Notes: generated from the letters alone by a model not told the origin. A stretch of 64,000 nt of DNA from Ifrita kowaldi (GCA_013398055.1 VZRS01014193.1:157975-221974); one strand, 5' to 3'; positions 38,101-49,621 are shown, numbered from the stretch's first letter. Program-made: numbers and translations.

Positions 38101-41100
38101 TAACTCCTATTTTACAAAGTTAAGTATGATTTTAAAGAGAAGTAATACCCTGGAAGAATTCTTACTTATTTTTTTGTGAGAAAGAGAAGCTGCTATTTTT
38201 ATCACGGTGACATCCCTTTTTCCACTAGTGTCAAGCTAACAGAACTATCATCTTATACTGTGTTTTCAAAAACCATTCTTCAAAGTCTGGTAGTAGAGTT
38301 CTATGATCAGTTCCAAGAGCTCTTTTCTGCCAGATGTCCTGACCTCTAGTATTAGAAAAAGCCCAGAGATCCTACTGAACTGTAAAACAGGAAGCAAACT
38401 TCATGAACTGCCTTCACCTAGGTAACAGAAACCTGTGAAATTTTCATACTAGAGAGGACAAAAATGTAACAAAAATACATTTTATCTGTACACAACTATA
38501 GAAATTGACTCAAGAATAAGTCACTGCTAAGAAATGTACAAAGCAACCAACATGAAACTAAATTTATTTTCCTTAAAATAATTTTCAGTTTGGTTCAAAC
38601 TTGCATTCTGATTTGGAATGTCAAACCTTACCACCCAGCACCCGCTCCTCTTTCTTCCTCTCCAGCAACCATCTGGCCGCTCCCACCTCATGCAAACAGC
38701 CATCACTCATCCCTTGCTTTCCTTGTGTGCCTCCAGAGACCAGAATAGCCAGTCTAAAAAAGCTCTGCCCGTTGTGGGTGAGAAGGAGAATAAAGACGGC
38801 AGAGCGGATATGAGGAATCTGCTCCTACTGTTTGGGAAGCTGACCCTTCCACTGGACTGAAGGGTGGACCTATTCCTATGAAAAAGTGTAGTCCCCAGCA
38901 GCCAAAATAGTGCATCTCTGCATCTTCACACAGGGTCTTCCCCAGTGCTGTGCTCCTGTTGGGCTGTAGCTGGCAAGAATCATTAACCATTCCCTGCTTC
39001 CTCCAGGGAAGACAGCAGCCTAGATGGAAGCAAGGCAGGGATTACCTACAAGGTCACACCATAAATTTATGTGTAACACTAAGGATCATAATCCTTCTTT
39101 TAAAGAAATCTTCTCTTTGCATTGATTGCTTAAGGTCTGTATTTCTGCCCATCTTCCTAGCACTTACAATAAATGGACAGATGGCAAGCTATTAACGATT
39201 AAAAGCACACCAGCACAGATGAAGTGATTTACATCACATTCCTCAATTATTATTATATCAGAATAATTTCATTACTTTATCCTGCATGTAAAAAACAATA
39301 CTAAATTTGCTTATTTAATATATAACATTTTCTCTATGAATAGTTTTTAAATTGGGCTAAATATCACAATACTGTTAACACACATTAACAATTCACTATA
39401 TTTACTCAGATTTACATTATTAGTGTTTTAGCATCTGGCAAGCACTTTTTCTGTATTATTATAAAATTACATGTTTAGTAAATAACTAGTTGCTATTTTT
39501 CAGTCAGGATCCTACACCAAGCTGCTTCGGAAAGAAACTGGGACATCTTCATTATCTGTACTTCTGTTTACTTAGTATCACAGGAACTAGACAAGGAAAA
39601 AATACCTTATCATGTTCTCTATTTAAACACACCTTAATTAATTATCAAAGGAAATACTGCTTATAGGTAGTGAACTGATTGCTCCAAATGCTGTGATCTC
39701 ATGGTTTTGAATTTGCAGATCTCAGTCTCTGATGCATACTTGGAATTCATCATTAGATAAGAAAAAGAGATGCTTTCTGTGCTTGTTTAATGCACAATTA
39801 ATAAGGAACAACACTAAGGACCCAGTTACACATTCCAAATATTTTTGCTCAGACATACTTCATATAGGTATTAAGTGTTGTTTTTACCTTCTTATTATTC
39901 CCTGAAGTCACTGTACTTCATATTTATCTTTTTCACAAATTCTTCCTTACTAGTTCAAAATTATCACAACACTTCACTCATGAAACCTAAATAAAATTTT
40001 TCCTAGAGCATTATCCGCTAGTAAGAGGACAGAATAAACTAGAAACTGCTTGGATATATTTGAGCCAAGTGTTGCATGAGCCAGCTTACCGGATCACCAC
40101 TCCTTACTTGCATAATAGCATATACAACCTCCACTTCCCAGCAGCTGCCCCAAGTAAGCAGTCATTCCCCAGTTTTTACTGCAGCCTAAAGAAAAACTGG
40201 AAGCAGGGAGCACTGGATTCCCTGCTGCTGTTCAGCTTTGCAGATTTGCTGTTGCTGCCACCATCAAAGTCTGTTTCATTCTACTATACCTCCACACCTT
40301 CAGCCAAGTTTGTGTTTCCTGATATGAAGCCCAAAAGGTGAGGGACGGCTGGGATGAGAAGGGTAAGTATGGACAGGAAAGGACTCATACCCTTCATTTT
40401 TCTAAACTCAACCTGCATCCACTACCCTTCTGGTTTTGGCCATGGCAAGCAGATGTAAAACTTATTTGGACAGCAGTCACTCCTCAACACCACCACATCT
40501 GGGGATGCAGCCTAAGTAAAACTTCCTACTCCATAAGGTACTTCCAGCCCAACTGTGGGCCCATTTCATATACTTTTGTTATTTTTTGAGCAACAATTTG
40601 AAAACTATGATCCATGAGGCTCTGGGGAAGGATGGCACAAAGCAAACCATGACTAGTTGTAAGGGTAGTGAATCATTCACTGATTCAACATAATCAGATA
40701 CATTAGTTCAGAGACAAGCTTGGTAGATTATGCTACACTATACTACACTAAACTGAAGGTAAATATCATAGCTTCATATCATACCTACACATCATATATT
40801 TTGGCATTTTGAGGCTAGCTACATGACACCAAGCTTTACAGAAGGAAAGAAAATTAGCATTTGTTGGTATTTATTGCTGAACAGCAGCATCTTCCATATT
40901 AGTCTAAAAACTGCCTGTAAGAAACAGCAGTGTTTACTCAGGAAATATGTAAACCTTTTCTGTAAGAAAATCCAGCTAAAACTTACTAGGAAAGAGTGCC
41001 TGAAGGGTAGAGTGGAGATCAGAACCCCAAAGTGTTAGATGCAGTACTTGTTCATGTCAGATTTGCTTTAAGGACACAAACAGAATCAAGCCACGCAGTT

Positions 41101-42221
41101 CAGAAGTAGGAGCGCAGTTATTGCAATTCCAGGACAATATATTCCAGTATAGATATGCACACATAGAAAAGGAAATAATCTGCCTTACAGAAAAAGAACT
41201 TTCTTTCCCACATAACTACAATCACACCAGGGGTTTTACAGTGAAATCCTTACTTCGGGGAAAAACCCCACCAATCCAAACTACAAAATATGCTTGCCCA
41301 CCCCTGAATATACCTTAACTAAGACAGAACAATGCCAAAGTTGCACATGGAGTATTAAGATTTGAAGGCAGCTATTCCTATGCTCCATTTCAGATGTGGG
41401 GAGACTAAAGAAACCAACTTATTTTCTGCAGAAGAAATGAGATCCCTAGGACAGGGAATGTAAAGTTCCCTACTTCACCATAACAGATACTCTATTCTCG
41501 ACACAGTTAGCTAGAACATTACAGCAAAGGGGTTAATAAATTTCACACACTTAGAAGTACTAAATGCTCAAAACTACAACAGTTTGGAAGGGCTTTTTTA
41601 AAATTCCTGTTTATTTCTCTGTAGGAAAGAGCCCCCCAAGAGCTTGTCATACTGACTGTATGGATTACACACAGACTGCACTGAAATGAACTGAAGCACA
41701 ACACCGTTCACCATGAGCTGTATGCAACACCTCAAACAACATCAAAATCCAAACCTAAGGGATCTAAGGGATCCCTCTGCCATTCTCCTGTAAGCTCATT
41801 AATAAATTTACATCCATTACCATCCTATGTCATATCCAACAGAGCTTTAACATCACTCCTGAAAGGGTGCATTATGGCAATGCAGAGCACTCGTGGCAAG
41901 CACTTCAAGCCGTTTCCAGATCAGAAACACTTTTAAAAACGCAATTAGGGCTGTCTTCCTATGCTGGAACAAGGGACTTGCACAAATCACCCTGGTTTGT
42001 GCAACTTGCAAAAAGGTCTTAGCCTGGTTTTCTTTAATGATTATTTCCTATTAACAATTATCATTAACCTCAGGGACATCAGGGTGGGGTAAACCCAAAC
42101 CACACCATTCTCATGAGCAGATACTTTTGGTGTGGATTGTTGGCATTTTCTTTGTCGCTTGTTTCAACATCTGTTAGCACTTAAAAATAAGATGTATTTG
42201 CTCATACATCACCCACGGACA

Positions 42222-42360
42222 TATCCTTGGAAGTGTTCAAAGCCAGGCTGGATGGGGCTCGGAGCAACCTGGTCGAGTGAAAGGTATCTCTGCCCACGGC
42301 AGAAGGCTTGGAACTAGATGGTCTCTGAGGTCCCTTCCAAACCATTCTGTGATTCTATGA
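42222..42360 (+). mobile_element. CR1 LINE, truncated 3' end
   Basis: The sequence begins TTGGAAGTGTTCAAAGCCAG, continues through CTGGATGGGGC and GAACTAGATGGTCTCTGAGG, and ends ACCATTCTGTGATTCTATGA. This is the standard 3' terminus of avian CR1 with its short tail repeats. It is 5'-truncated to about 140 bp and lies about 200 bp from the edge of the RALBP1 CpG island. Confidence 0.92.
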
Positions 42361-42758
42361 TGAACAGTAACACACACTTTCTAAACAACATTATCAGGTA
42401 GGAAACACGACATCCTTAGAACCCGTTAACCACACTAGATGCAAAAAATTTACAATAACGGTAAATTTTCTGGGTTTTAAGATGCGACTTCTAGGTGAAG
42501 GTAAATTAATAAAAATCCCTGACCTCTCCCTCCCCACAAAAATAACAACCCAAAACGACCTCGCAGAGAGCCAACCCACAGCCCAGCACAGCTCTCATCC
42601 GAGACTGAGCTGCAGCGAACCCCGCAGGATCCAAAGGGAGCAAACGCTCAAGGAAACGGGGCGCCCAAGGTGCCCGGCGCCCGTTCCCGTAAGGGCAGGA
42701 GGGACAACACGGCCCGTAAGTACCGCACACGGGCCGGACACCCGCCTGGGCGGGGAAC

Positions 42759-42871
42759 GGAGGGGAGGGAGGAAAGGAAGGGAAGGAAAGAAGCGAGGAA
42801 AGAGAGAGGAGGAAAGGACAGAGGTAGCAGAGGAGAGGGAAGAAGGGGAGGTAGCGGAGAGGGAAGGAGGG
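42759..42871 (+). repeat. 113-bp polypurine (G/A) tract
   Basis: Nearly all bases are A or G; the pyrimidine interruptions are at 42794, 42819, 42825, 42828, 42852 and 42855. It starts GGAGGGGAGGGAGGAAAGG. It lies within the RALBP1 CpG island, on the transcribed side of the ZNF143-type site, so the RNA may carry it as a C/U-rich tract. Confidence 0.9.
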
Positions 42872-43021
42872 CGAACAGCGACCCGAGAAGAAATGGGCGG
42901 AGCCTCCCGAGGCCCCGCCCCTCCAACTCGAGCAGCCCGCGCCGCTGCCTCCCTCCGCGCGGCCGCGAGGGCGGGGGAGCTGGAGTGGGCGGGCCCGGTC
43001 GAACCGCGCGCGGAGCGCGAC

Positions 43022-43034
43022 GGGAACTGTAGTT
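43022..43034 (-). promoter_or_regulatory. RALBP1: ZNF143 / THAP11 (SBS-type) binding site
   Basis: The minus strand reads AACTACAGTTCCC, a close match to the ACTACAATTCCC core of the Staf/ZNF143 and Ronin/THAP11 site. Such sites typically sit within about 100 bp of the start in CpG-island promoters of housekeeping genes (family knowledge). Its orientation agrees with minus-strand transcription of RALBP1. Occupancy is inferred. Confidence 0.65.
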
Positions 43035-43049
43035 CACCCTGGGGGACGC

Positions 43050-43136
43050 NNNNNNNNNNNNNNNNNNNNNNNNNNNNNNNNNNNNNNNNNNNNNNNNNNN
43101 NNNNNNNNNNNNNNNNNNNNNNNNNNNNNNNNNNNN
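43050..43136. other. assembly gap (87 N)
   Basis: Unknown bases inside the RALBP1 CpG island, 15 bases from the ZNF143-type site and directly before a G-run at 43137. Extreme GC content is the likely cause of the gap. Confidence 0.99.
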
Positions 43137-43339
43137 GGGGGGGTTCAGCTGCTTTGCCCCCCGGTCGCTGTTGAAGCCCCCAGGCCCGCGGCGGCGGGGC
43201 TCGCCTGCCTACGGGGACCCCGGTGAGATACGTATGTGAAGCTCCCTCAGCAGCCGCCGAGAGCCGGCAGGCAGCAGCCCCATCGCTGCTCTGGGAACAC
43301 AAGGAACGTAAGCGTCCCTGAGCCATGAGCTGGCACTGG

Positions 43340-43985
43340 AGTGGCCCTTGTGGCCAAGAAGGACAATGATATCCTGGGCTACATTAGGGAGAGCATTGCC
43401 AGCAGGTCGAGGGAGGTGATCCTGCCCTTCTATTCAGCCCCAGTGAGGCCGCATCTGGAGTGCTGTGTCCAGTTCTGGGATCCTCAGTACAAGGGAGACA
43501 GGGAGCTCCTGGAGCAGCTCCCAGTGGAGGGCCACAAAGATCATTAAGGGGCTGGACCATCTCTGTTACGAGGAAAGGCTGAGGAAGCTGGATTTGTTCA
43601 GCCTTGAGAAGGGACGACTGAGAGGGGACCTCATCAATGTCTATAAGTATCTGAAGGAGGGAGGATGCTAAGAGAATGAAGGCAGGCTCTTCTCAGTGGT
43701 GTCAAGCAATAGGACAAGAGGCAATGGGCAGAAGCTGATGCTCAGGAAGTTCCACAGGAAGTGGATGTGAGGAAGAACTTCTTTACTGTTCAGGTGACCG
43801 ATCACTAGAACAGGTTGCCCAGAGAGGCTGTGGGGTCTCCCTTGCTGGAGATACTCAAGCGCCATCTGGACACAATCATTTGCCATGTGCTCTGGGATGA
43901 CCCTGCTTGAGCAGGGAGGTTTGAACAGATGACTCACTGTAGTCCCTTCCAACCCGACCCATTCTGTGATTTTTGAGATTCTGTT
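43340..43985 (+). mobile_element. CR1 LINE, about 650 bp, 3' part
   Basis: A long 5'-truncated CR1 copy. It includes remnants of the reverse-transcriptase C-terminal region (RPHLECCVQFWDPQYKGD in one frame, then CYEERLRKLDLFSLEKGRL in another after a frameshift) and the untranslated 3' end with GTCCCTTCCAACCCGACCC and the ATTCTGTGATTTTTGAGATT tail. Stops and the frame shift make it inactive. It abuts the RALBP1 CpG island and lies in the opposite orientation to that gene. Confidence 0.95.
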
Positions 43986-46900
43986 GATGGTGATTAAAGG
44001 CAGGTATGGCCGAATGAGTTATGAGATTACTTGTCAGAGTGGGAGGTCAGCAAACACCACAAGCCATCAGTCTCAGTGTGGGAGCTGACACAGCCCCACA
44101 GGTGGGGGCACCTGGGCCACCTTCCCTGTGATGTCGCTGCTGACAGAATTCCCTGTCCTCAGTTCACATGAGAACAGCCATTGGCTTTGGCTTCATCCCA
44201 CATAACAAACCTGACCTCCTGAGAGGAGTTACCCACTCCTCTCTACCACTTTCTGGAATGTGAGGGAAATGGAGAAAAGCTCTGGATGCTGCTCAAGGCG
44301 ACTTGTGCCAAGGAACACATCCCCATCTCAAGATGCATCCTGTTTACAGTGATGTTGTAAGGAATTTTGTGATTTTTTTTTCCCCTCTTACAATGCAAGT
44401 TTCTGTTACATTGAGCACCTGCGTAATTTGAATCCCTTTCAGGTTTCCTCATCAACAGGGGAATTTGTTTCAGTCAGAAGCAGGGCCAATTCATTCCCAC
44501 AGCCTCAAGCATAATCCATGGCCTATTGGACACATTAATACTGTGGCAGCGTGCCACCTGCTCCATTTATTCACTTGAGACTCAATGCTGCTTAGTCCCT
44601 GTCGAATGAGCTCTTTGTGCCACCTCCTGTGGTAATGTAAAAGGTCTCCCACAGGAATTTGTGCTATTCAGTGGAAGATACAAAAGGGAGGGTTGTAAAC
44701 ACTCTGATTAGTGTTGGAGCACAGGGATATTGTCTCCACCACGTATTGCATAACCTCGCAACTTCCAGTCTCCCTCCTCCTCTCCAGAAGAAAAAGTTTA
44801 ACAGTAAGGGCTCACCAGGCTATTTAACTCAACATCACAGCTAATGTGTTTCTTTTTTTGTTATATATAAAGGCCATCTTACTCCTGGCAAAAGAAGAGA
44901 GAAGGGTCAGTTCTGTAACATCCCATAGTAACTGGAGATGGTTGCCCGAGAGGATCTCTACTTGAAGTGACAGTGGCCAGAGGCTCTCAGCTCTGAAGAA
45001 TGTGTATTATCAGAGACTGCTGCCAACAAAAGTTCATGCACAATGGGCCCATCAGCTAATGAACCCAGAATGAATCTTCTCCCAGATTTTGAGGACAAAC
45101 AAGCAATTGTGTGCAGTGCCAACTATACCAATTTACTGCCGTGTGAAACACATTTGGATGATTTCTGACTTGCAAAATTCACTGTGGTCTGAGGCCAATT
45201 TACACACACTGAGGCACTTTCTTACACCCTCAGCTTGCCCCCCATTCACTCAGTAAATTCTTTCTGCTTTAAAGACAAAGTGAAGCAAGGGTTCTGAGGT
45301 GGGAAGCTCTTTGCTTGGAATATCAGTCTCGCTGATGTACCTGAGATTCATAAAAGTAATAAAACAATAATGGAGGGGAGCTTCGGGAAGCATTTGGTCA
45401 GGGAAAGAAAAGGGAAAAGGCATAGCTGTGTTAGCAATTCCTTCCTTCTACTGTTTCAAGAAAGCTAGTTCTGGGGTTAAGTTTGTCCTGGAAAGATGGG
45501 AGTCTACTTGGGCTGTACCATTCTGGGATAACTTTAGACATGCTGTGTAATTCTCCTTAGCAATAAAGGAATACACAGCAGACATAAAAAGATTTAGCTT
45601 AGGAGACAAACTAGTTGGCCACATACTGAAACAAACGTGAAACAATGACAGCCTGAAGATACAACAGGAAAACCTAGAAGCAGTAAATTAGTTGATGCAT
45701 TTGGGGCAGAAAGTGTGTTGTTCATAAAAATTAGCACAGAGCAGGAAAACAGCCAAAAAAAAAGTGTATGGTGCTGAAGTCTGCCTAAGCAACTCCCATG
45801 AGCACTGTTATGGAGTCAGAACCACAGAATGGTTTGGGAAGGAAGGGCCCTTAAAGACCATCTATTTCCAACCCCTCTGCCATGGGCAGGAACATCTTGC
45901 CCTAGAACAGGTTGCTCAAAGCCAAATAATTCCAAGTTCTCTGCAGTAGGAAGAAAATTTATAAATACTTAAGCAATGAAAAGGGTATAGGAAACTTGAG
46001 CCTTGGCCACCCTTACATCCTAGATGGATTTGTCTGAATCAGAGTTACTCTGTTCCTTGCAATGTTTTGTATCTAAGTATGTTTTCCCATGTGAATAGAA
46101 CAAATTTTAATGATGTACTGGTGATTTGGTGAAAGATGTTGTGCCAAGGGAATGTGTCAAATCTTGGTACAGGTGTTTCTTTTGCCAAGCCCAACAGACA
46201 TTATGACCAAACAGGAAAATGTTAGGTTTTTGTTTTAATGTGCTCTGCAGGTACCTCATCAGCATGGTCTGTCCTCTCTTCTCATTAAACTCCTCCCAGT
46301 TTATGGGTCTTCAGGCTTTGCCCATGAAGGTGGAAGTGCCAGCCGTGGGAGAGGGCACCATAGGTCATGGAGCTGGAGAGACCGGAGCGTATCCGTGTTG
46401 TGTGGGTCTGTGTGTCACTGTGCAATCACCAGCAAACTTCAAGTCACTCCAGCCAGCAGGATGAGGTGCTTGGGAGCTAGGTATCAGAATAGCCATGATT
46501 CTGATAGTGTGGAGTGACCATAGATATATTATTAAAGATACAAGCAGGTGTTCTTATATTTATTTTTTAGGAATTAGATGTGAAATCCATTAAGCATACT
46601 AAAAGCAAGCCAGGAACCTTAAGAAATGACAGGAAAGCAATGTCATGTTATGACCTTTGTACTCAAGGGCCTATAAGGAAAAACAAACAAAAAAAAACCT
46701 CAACAAACCAAACCCAAACCCCAAAGCAACTAAACAAAAGCTTTTTTTATTTTTAAAGAAAGAATAACAGAAGGCCCTCCACCCCTTTTTGGTCAGACCC
46801 CCAGCACACTAGGGATTTGTGTAATTTCTTACTATATGAACTCCCTCTTTGCTTCCCTTTATGTTCAGTGATTTACAATTCTATCCCAAAGGACAGTGAT

Positions 46901-47275
46901 AAAAGTGGACAATGCTTTACCTGGAGAACATTCCTAAGCAAAACAAGTTTTAAAAACATGTTCTTATGTAGGTGATTGTTTGCTGGTTATCCAGATGTAG
47001 GGTGAAGTAAGAGACCCCAAAATAAATTATAAATTTTCCTGCAAAATTAATAAGACTAAATAAACAACTTTCTGAAATGGCTAGATTTTTCAGAAAGAAC
47101 ATTCTGAGTATTAATCATTTATGTGCAGAACAAGACTTCGAAGCTACACTTTTAGGTATGGAAAAAAACTGCTGGAGAGTTAATTCTCTATAGTATTCTA
47201 TCCATCTAGATTAGTAACTTTTGTAATATGCTTTCTGGTAACGTTTCCCTGAGAAACTCTTGAGAAAGAAAACAC
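43986..47275. other. intergenic spacer between RALBP1 promoter and TWSG1 3' end
   Basis: About 3.3 kb containing a short CR1 fragment (45822-45925) and an A/C-rich low-complexity tract (46675-46745). No conserved gene was recognised. The region must include any distal upstream control of RALBP1. Confidence 0.65.
45822..45925 (-). mobile_element. CR1 LINE, truncated 3' end
   Basis: The sequence CCACAGAATGGTTTGGGAAG followed by GGCCCTTAAAGACCATCTA and CCATGGGCAGGAACATCTTG is the reverse complement of the CR1 3' terminus. It is about 100 bp long and moderately diverged. Confidence 0.88.
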
Positions 47276-47293
47276 AAGAACCAGTAATGTCTT

Positions 47294-47299
47294 TTTATT
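47294..47299 (-). terminator. TWSG1: TWSG1 candidate distal poly(A) signal
   Basis: TTTATT on the + strand reads AATAAA on the minus strand. It is followed by a GU-rich region (TGGTTCTTGTGTTTTC) on the minus strand, as expected downstream of a cleavage site. Confidence 0.55.
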
Positions 47300-48079
47300 A
47301 AAATACCTCTTGAAACACTCATCATCATAAAATACACTGGGTGTTGCTGCATGACATTTGTGTACACACAACACTTTCAGCAAAATCTAGACAGCATCAG
47401 GAATTACAAAACATAAGGCAAGCCCCAGAAGGTGTGCACCACCTTCTCTCAGGCCACTCCAGACAACTGTCTTTACATTTTTATGCCATTCCCCACACCA
47501 TTTCCTGGACACCTGTTAGGCTGCTTCCCCCATCCCTCCCGCCCCCCTTGATTTGACCTCACAGTGAAATTCTGAGGATGTAAATGGAGACAGTATCATA
47601 GATCCACGGGGCAGCAGGTCCCTGACAGAAACATCAGCCCTGTTCCTCCCCCAAGAAGATTCTGAGCTATCCTCATATTTCCAATAATTTAAGACTGCAA
47701 AAATCCGAAGCACACTAATGACCTCCTGCTTGCTTGATTGCTACATGTCTCCTGTCTTGGTCAGAAACATCGATCCATCACCCTCCAGCTACAAACAGTC
47801 ACAGCTACTCTAACATATTCTTCCTCTCCATTCATTTAAAGAAGTTCTAGCAGAAGAAAATATAACATGAATTGTAAAATAACGGAAGAACAACTCCTCC
47901 ATTATAAGCTAAGTTTTTCTATTCTTGCCTATGATCTTTTATCACTTAATTGTAAGTTTTAAGTATGAAGACATTCCATTATCCATGAGTTCAAAACAAT
48001 AACATTCATCTTTCAAGTACATCTTTATAGCTGAAAAAGACACTGAAGAAAGTAACATTTAACAAGAGTAGATTTTTCT

Positions 48080-48106
48080 TTTATTATTATCATTATTATT
48101 ATTATT
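48080..48106. repeat. (ATT)n microsatellite in TWSG1 3' UTR
   Basis: About nine trinucleotide units with one interruption (ATC near 48091). It is a likely length-polymorphic marker. Confidence 0.9.
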
Positions 48107-48308
48107 CCATCTTATTGAAAGAACTGTATCATGAGAAAAAAAATTGAAAAAACCATTCAGGCAAATTTTTCAACAAAATAAATGTAAAATGACTGCTTTC
48201 ATTTGTACATGGTACAGATAGACAGGTGTAACTAGAAAACAGTTTAATCCCTCCAGAGTGAGGTTAATGAGAGAAAAATGAATAGTCAAATTCCTTTTTG
48301 TATTTGCA

Positions 48309-48324
48309 TATGCATATATGCATA
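48309..48324. repeat. 16-bp perfect palindrome
   Basis: TATGCATATATGCATA equals its own reverse complement. It overlaps the end of an ATTTGCAT octamer at 48302-48309. It lies in the TWSG1 3' UTR; in RNA it would self-pair or dimerise only weakly. Confidence 0.85.
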
Positions 48325-49201
48325 AAAAAAATTCAAGGAGTTAAAACCCACATTATTATAAATACCAAAAACTGATCATTAACTACTCATACACTTTATT
48401 CTTGTACTTAGTACCATTATCAGTGGAGCCCTTAAATGGGTCATAGTAACTGCTATTAACTGTCAACATATAAAAACTCTTACTTAGAAAAATGGACAAT
48501 GTTCTAAACTCAGAACACTTTAACTTTGCCTTGGCAGACACATATTCCCTTCTTCATTGACAAAAATTTATAGGGGAAAAAAAGAAATTTAATAATAATA
48601 AAAATGTTTTGGAATAAATATTCACAGGATATTACTAAATGGGAACATGCTTGCTGCCAGCTGCTCAGCTGGTAGACCTGTACCACTTGCTTGTTCCTGT
48701 CATTTCATTCTTTATTCCTTTAGTCATTAAATCCATCATAGCCTTTCATGTTTCCTTTACTGGACTAAACATTCAGGGAGTAACAACCCTAAAGAACAGT
48801 GCAAAAGCTGGGAGATGCAACTGCACTTTATTTAGTTTAACAGCTTCATTTTGGGATCTAAGAGAAGACTGAAAAAATTATTTTGTTTAACACATAAATT
48901 ATGCATCATAGGCCCCAATGAACTTATGAGAGCAGGGCAAATGAAACTTGGAAGAAAAGTGTCCCATACATAGTGTTTTGTTGGGCAGCCCTTCTAAGAA
49001 GTTAGGATTTTATCCATGACAGCCCATGCTTTGAACTTGAAAAGAAAGCATGAATTTTTATTTTTCTCCAAATACCTCTTTTAGAATAAAAAGCTAACCT
49101 CAAAAACTGGAAGGCAATAAAGTTAAAAAACAAAACCAGAAACCAAACCCCAAAAATCCAGCCCCTAAACGACATCCACCCTCCCTCCAACCTAGCAGCC
49201 A

Positions 49202-49211
49202 TTTATTTATT
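49202..49211 (-). terminator. TWSG1: possible proximal TWSG1 poly(A) signal
   Basis: The minus strand reads AATAAATAAA, two overlapping canonical signals about 415 bases past the TWSG1 stop codon. Use would give a short 3' UTR. There is no clear GU-rich element directly downstream, so this is weaker than the distal site. Confidence 0.3.
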
Positions 49212-49446
49212 TGTTGAATTTAGATAATGGAAATCTCATTACCATATTCTAAAAGTTTCCCTACTCTAAACTACAAGATAGAGTACTATGTTCTGAAAAC
49301 CAGTATAGCCAATACTTTCAAATCAAAGGAAAACCCTCAGAACAGCAATGATGAGCATGACTGTACCATTTGAGCAGAAATAAAGAAAAATAAGTTTAAA
49401 ACATAGTGTTTAAACATCTACTAGTTAGCCTCGCTTACATGAATTT

Positions 49447-49469
49447 AAAAAAAAAAAAAAGAAAAAAAA
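49447..49469. repeat. A-rich run in TWSG1 3' UTR
   Basis: Fourteen A, one G and eight A on the + strand, i.e. a T-run in the TWSG1 transcript. No LINE or SINE body is attached to it. Confidence 0.9.
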
Positions 49470-49621
49470 GTTTTCTGATTTTATACATCCTCTTTTTCAA
49501 CCAGGTACATTTAATTGCAACCAGCAGGCACTCCACCAGAACGCAGTATTTGCAATCCCCGTCTCTTTAACCGAGAGAGATTACTTTGGCCTCAGTATTG
49601 CTATATTACAATTTTCCTGCT

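Larger units (their letters stand above)
25990..42560 (-). other. RALBP1: RALBP1 5' intron (about 17 kb)
   Basis: Long intron between the CpG-island promoter and the first coding exon. It is AT-rich and mostly featureless. It holds pyrimidine-rich tracts at 28320-29240 and 32340-32620, a short imperfect tandem repeat at 35068-35134 and a CR1 3' fragment at 42222-42360. No conserved coding exon was recognised. The right boundary is approximate because the first exon cannot be placed. Confidence 0.65.
42560..43330 (-). promoter_or_regulatory. RALBP1: CpG island with RALBP1 promoter and probable first exon
   Basis: This segment is GC- and CpG-rich (GCCCGCGCCGCTGCC, GAACCGCGCGCGGAGCGCGA), against AT-rich flanks. 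It is the only such island upstream of the first RALBP1 coding exon. It carries GC boxes (GGGCGGAGCC near 42896, CCCCGCCCCTCC near 42914, GGGCGGGCC at 42987-42995), a ZNF143/THAP11-type site at 43022-43034 and a polypurine tract at 42759-42871. No TATA box was seen. The transcription start and the exon-1 donor cannot be placed from sequence, and 87 unknown bases interrupt the island. Confidence 0.75.
47276..49621 (-). other. TWSG1: TWSG1 3' UTR
   Basis: About 2.35 kb from the stop codon leftward to the candidate poly(A) signal at 47294-47299. It is AT-rich and contains an ATT microsatellite (48080-48106), a 16-bp palindrome (48309-48324) and an A-run (49447-49469). Long 3' UTRs are usual for vertebrate TWSG1. 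The 3' limit is inferred. Confidence 0.6.

Noticed and set aside
42482..43326. Open frames of over 200 codons on both strands across the CpG island
   Set aside because: They run through the N gap and through a low-complexity G/A tract. Codon content is simple Arg/Glu/Gly or Ser/Pro runs. They are artefacts of the CpG island composition.
43341..43671. Two overlapping + strand frames with protein-like sequence
   Set aside because: They are the decayed reverse-transcriptase end of a CR1 LINE, broken by a frameshift and stops, not a host gene.
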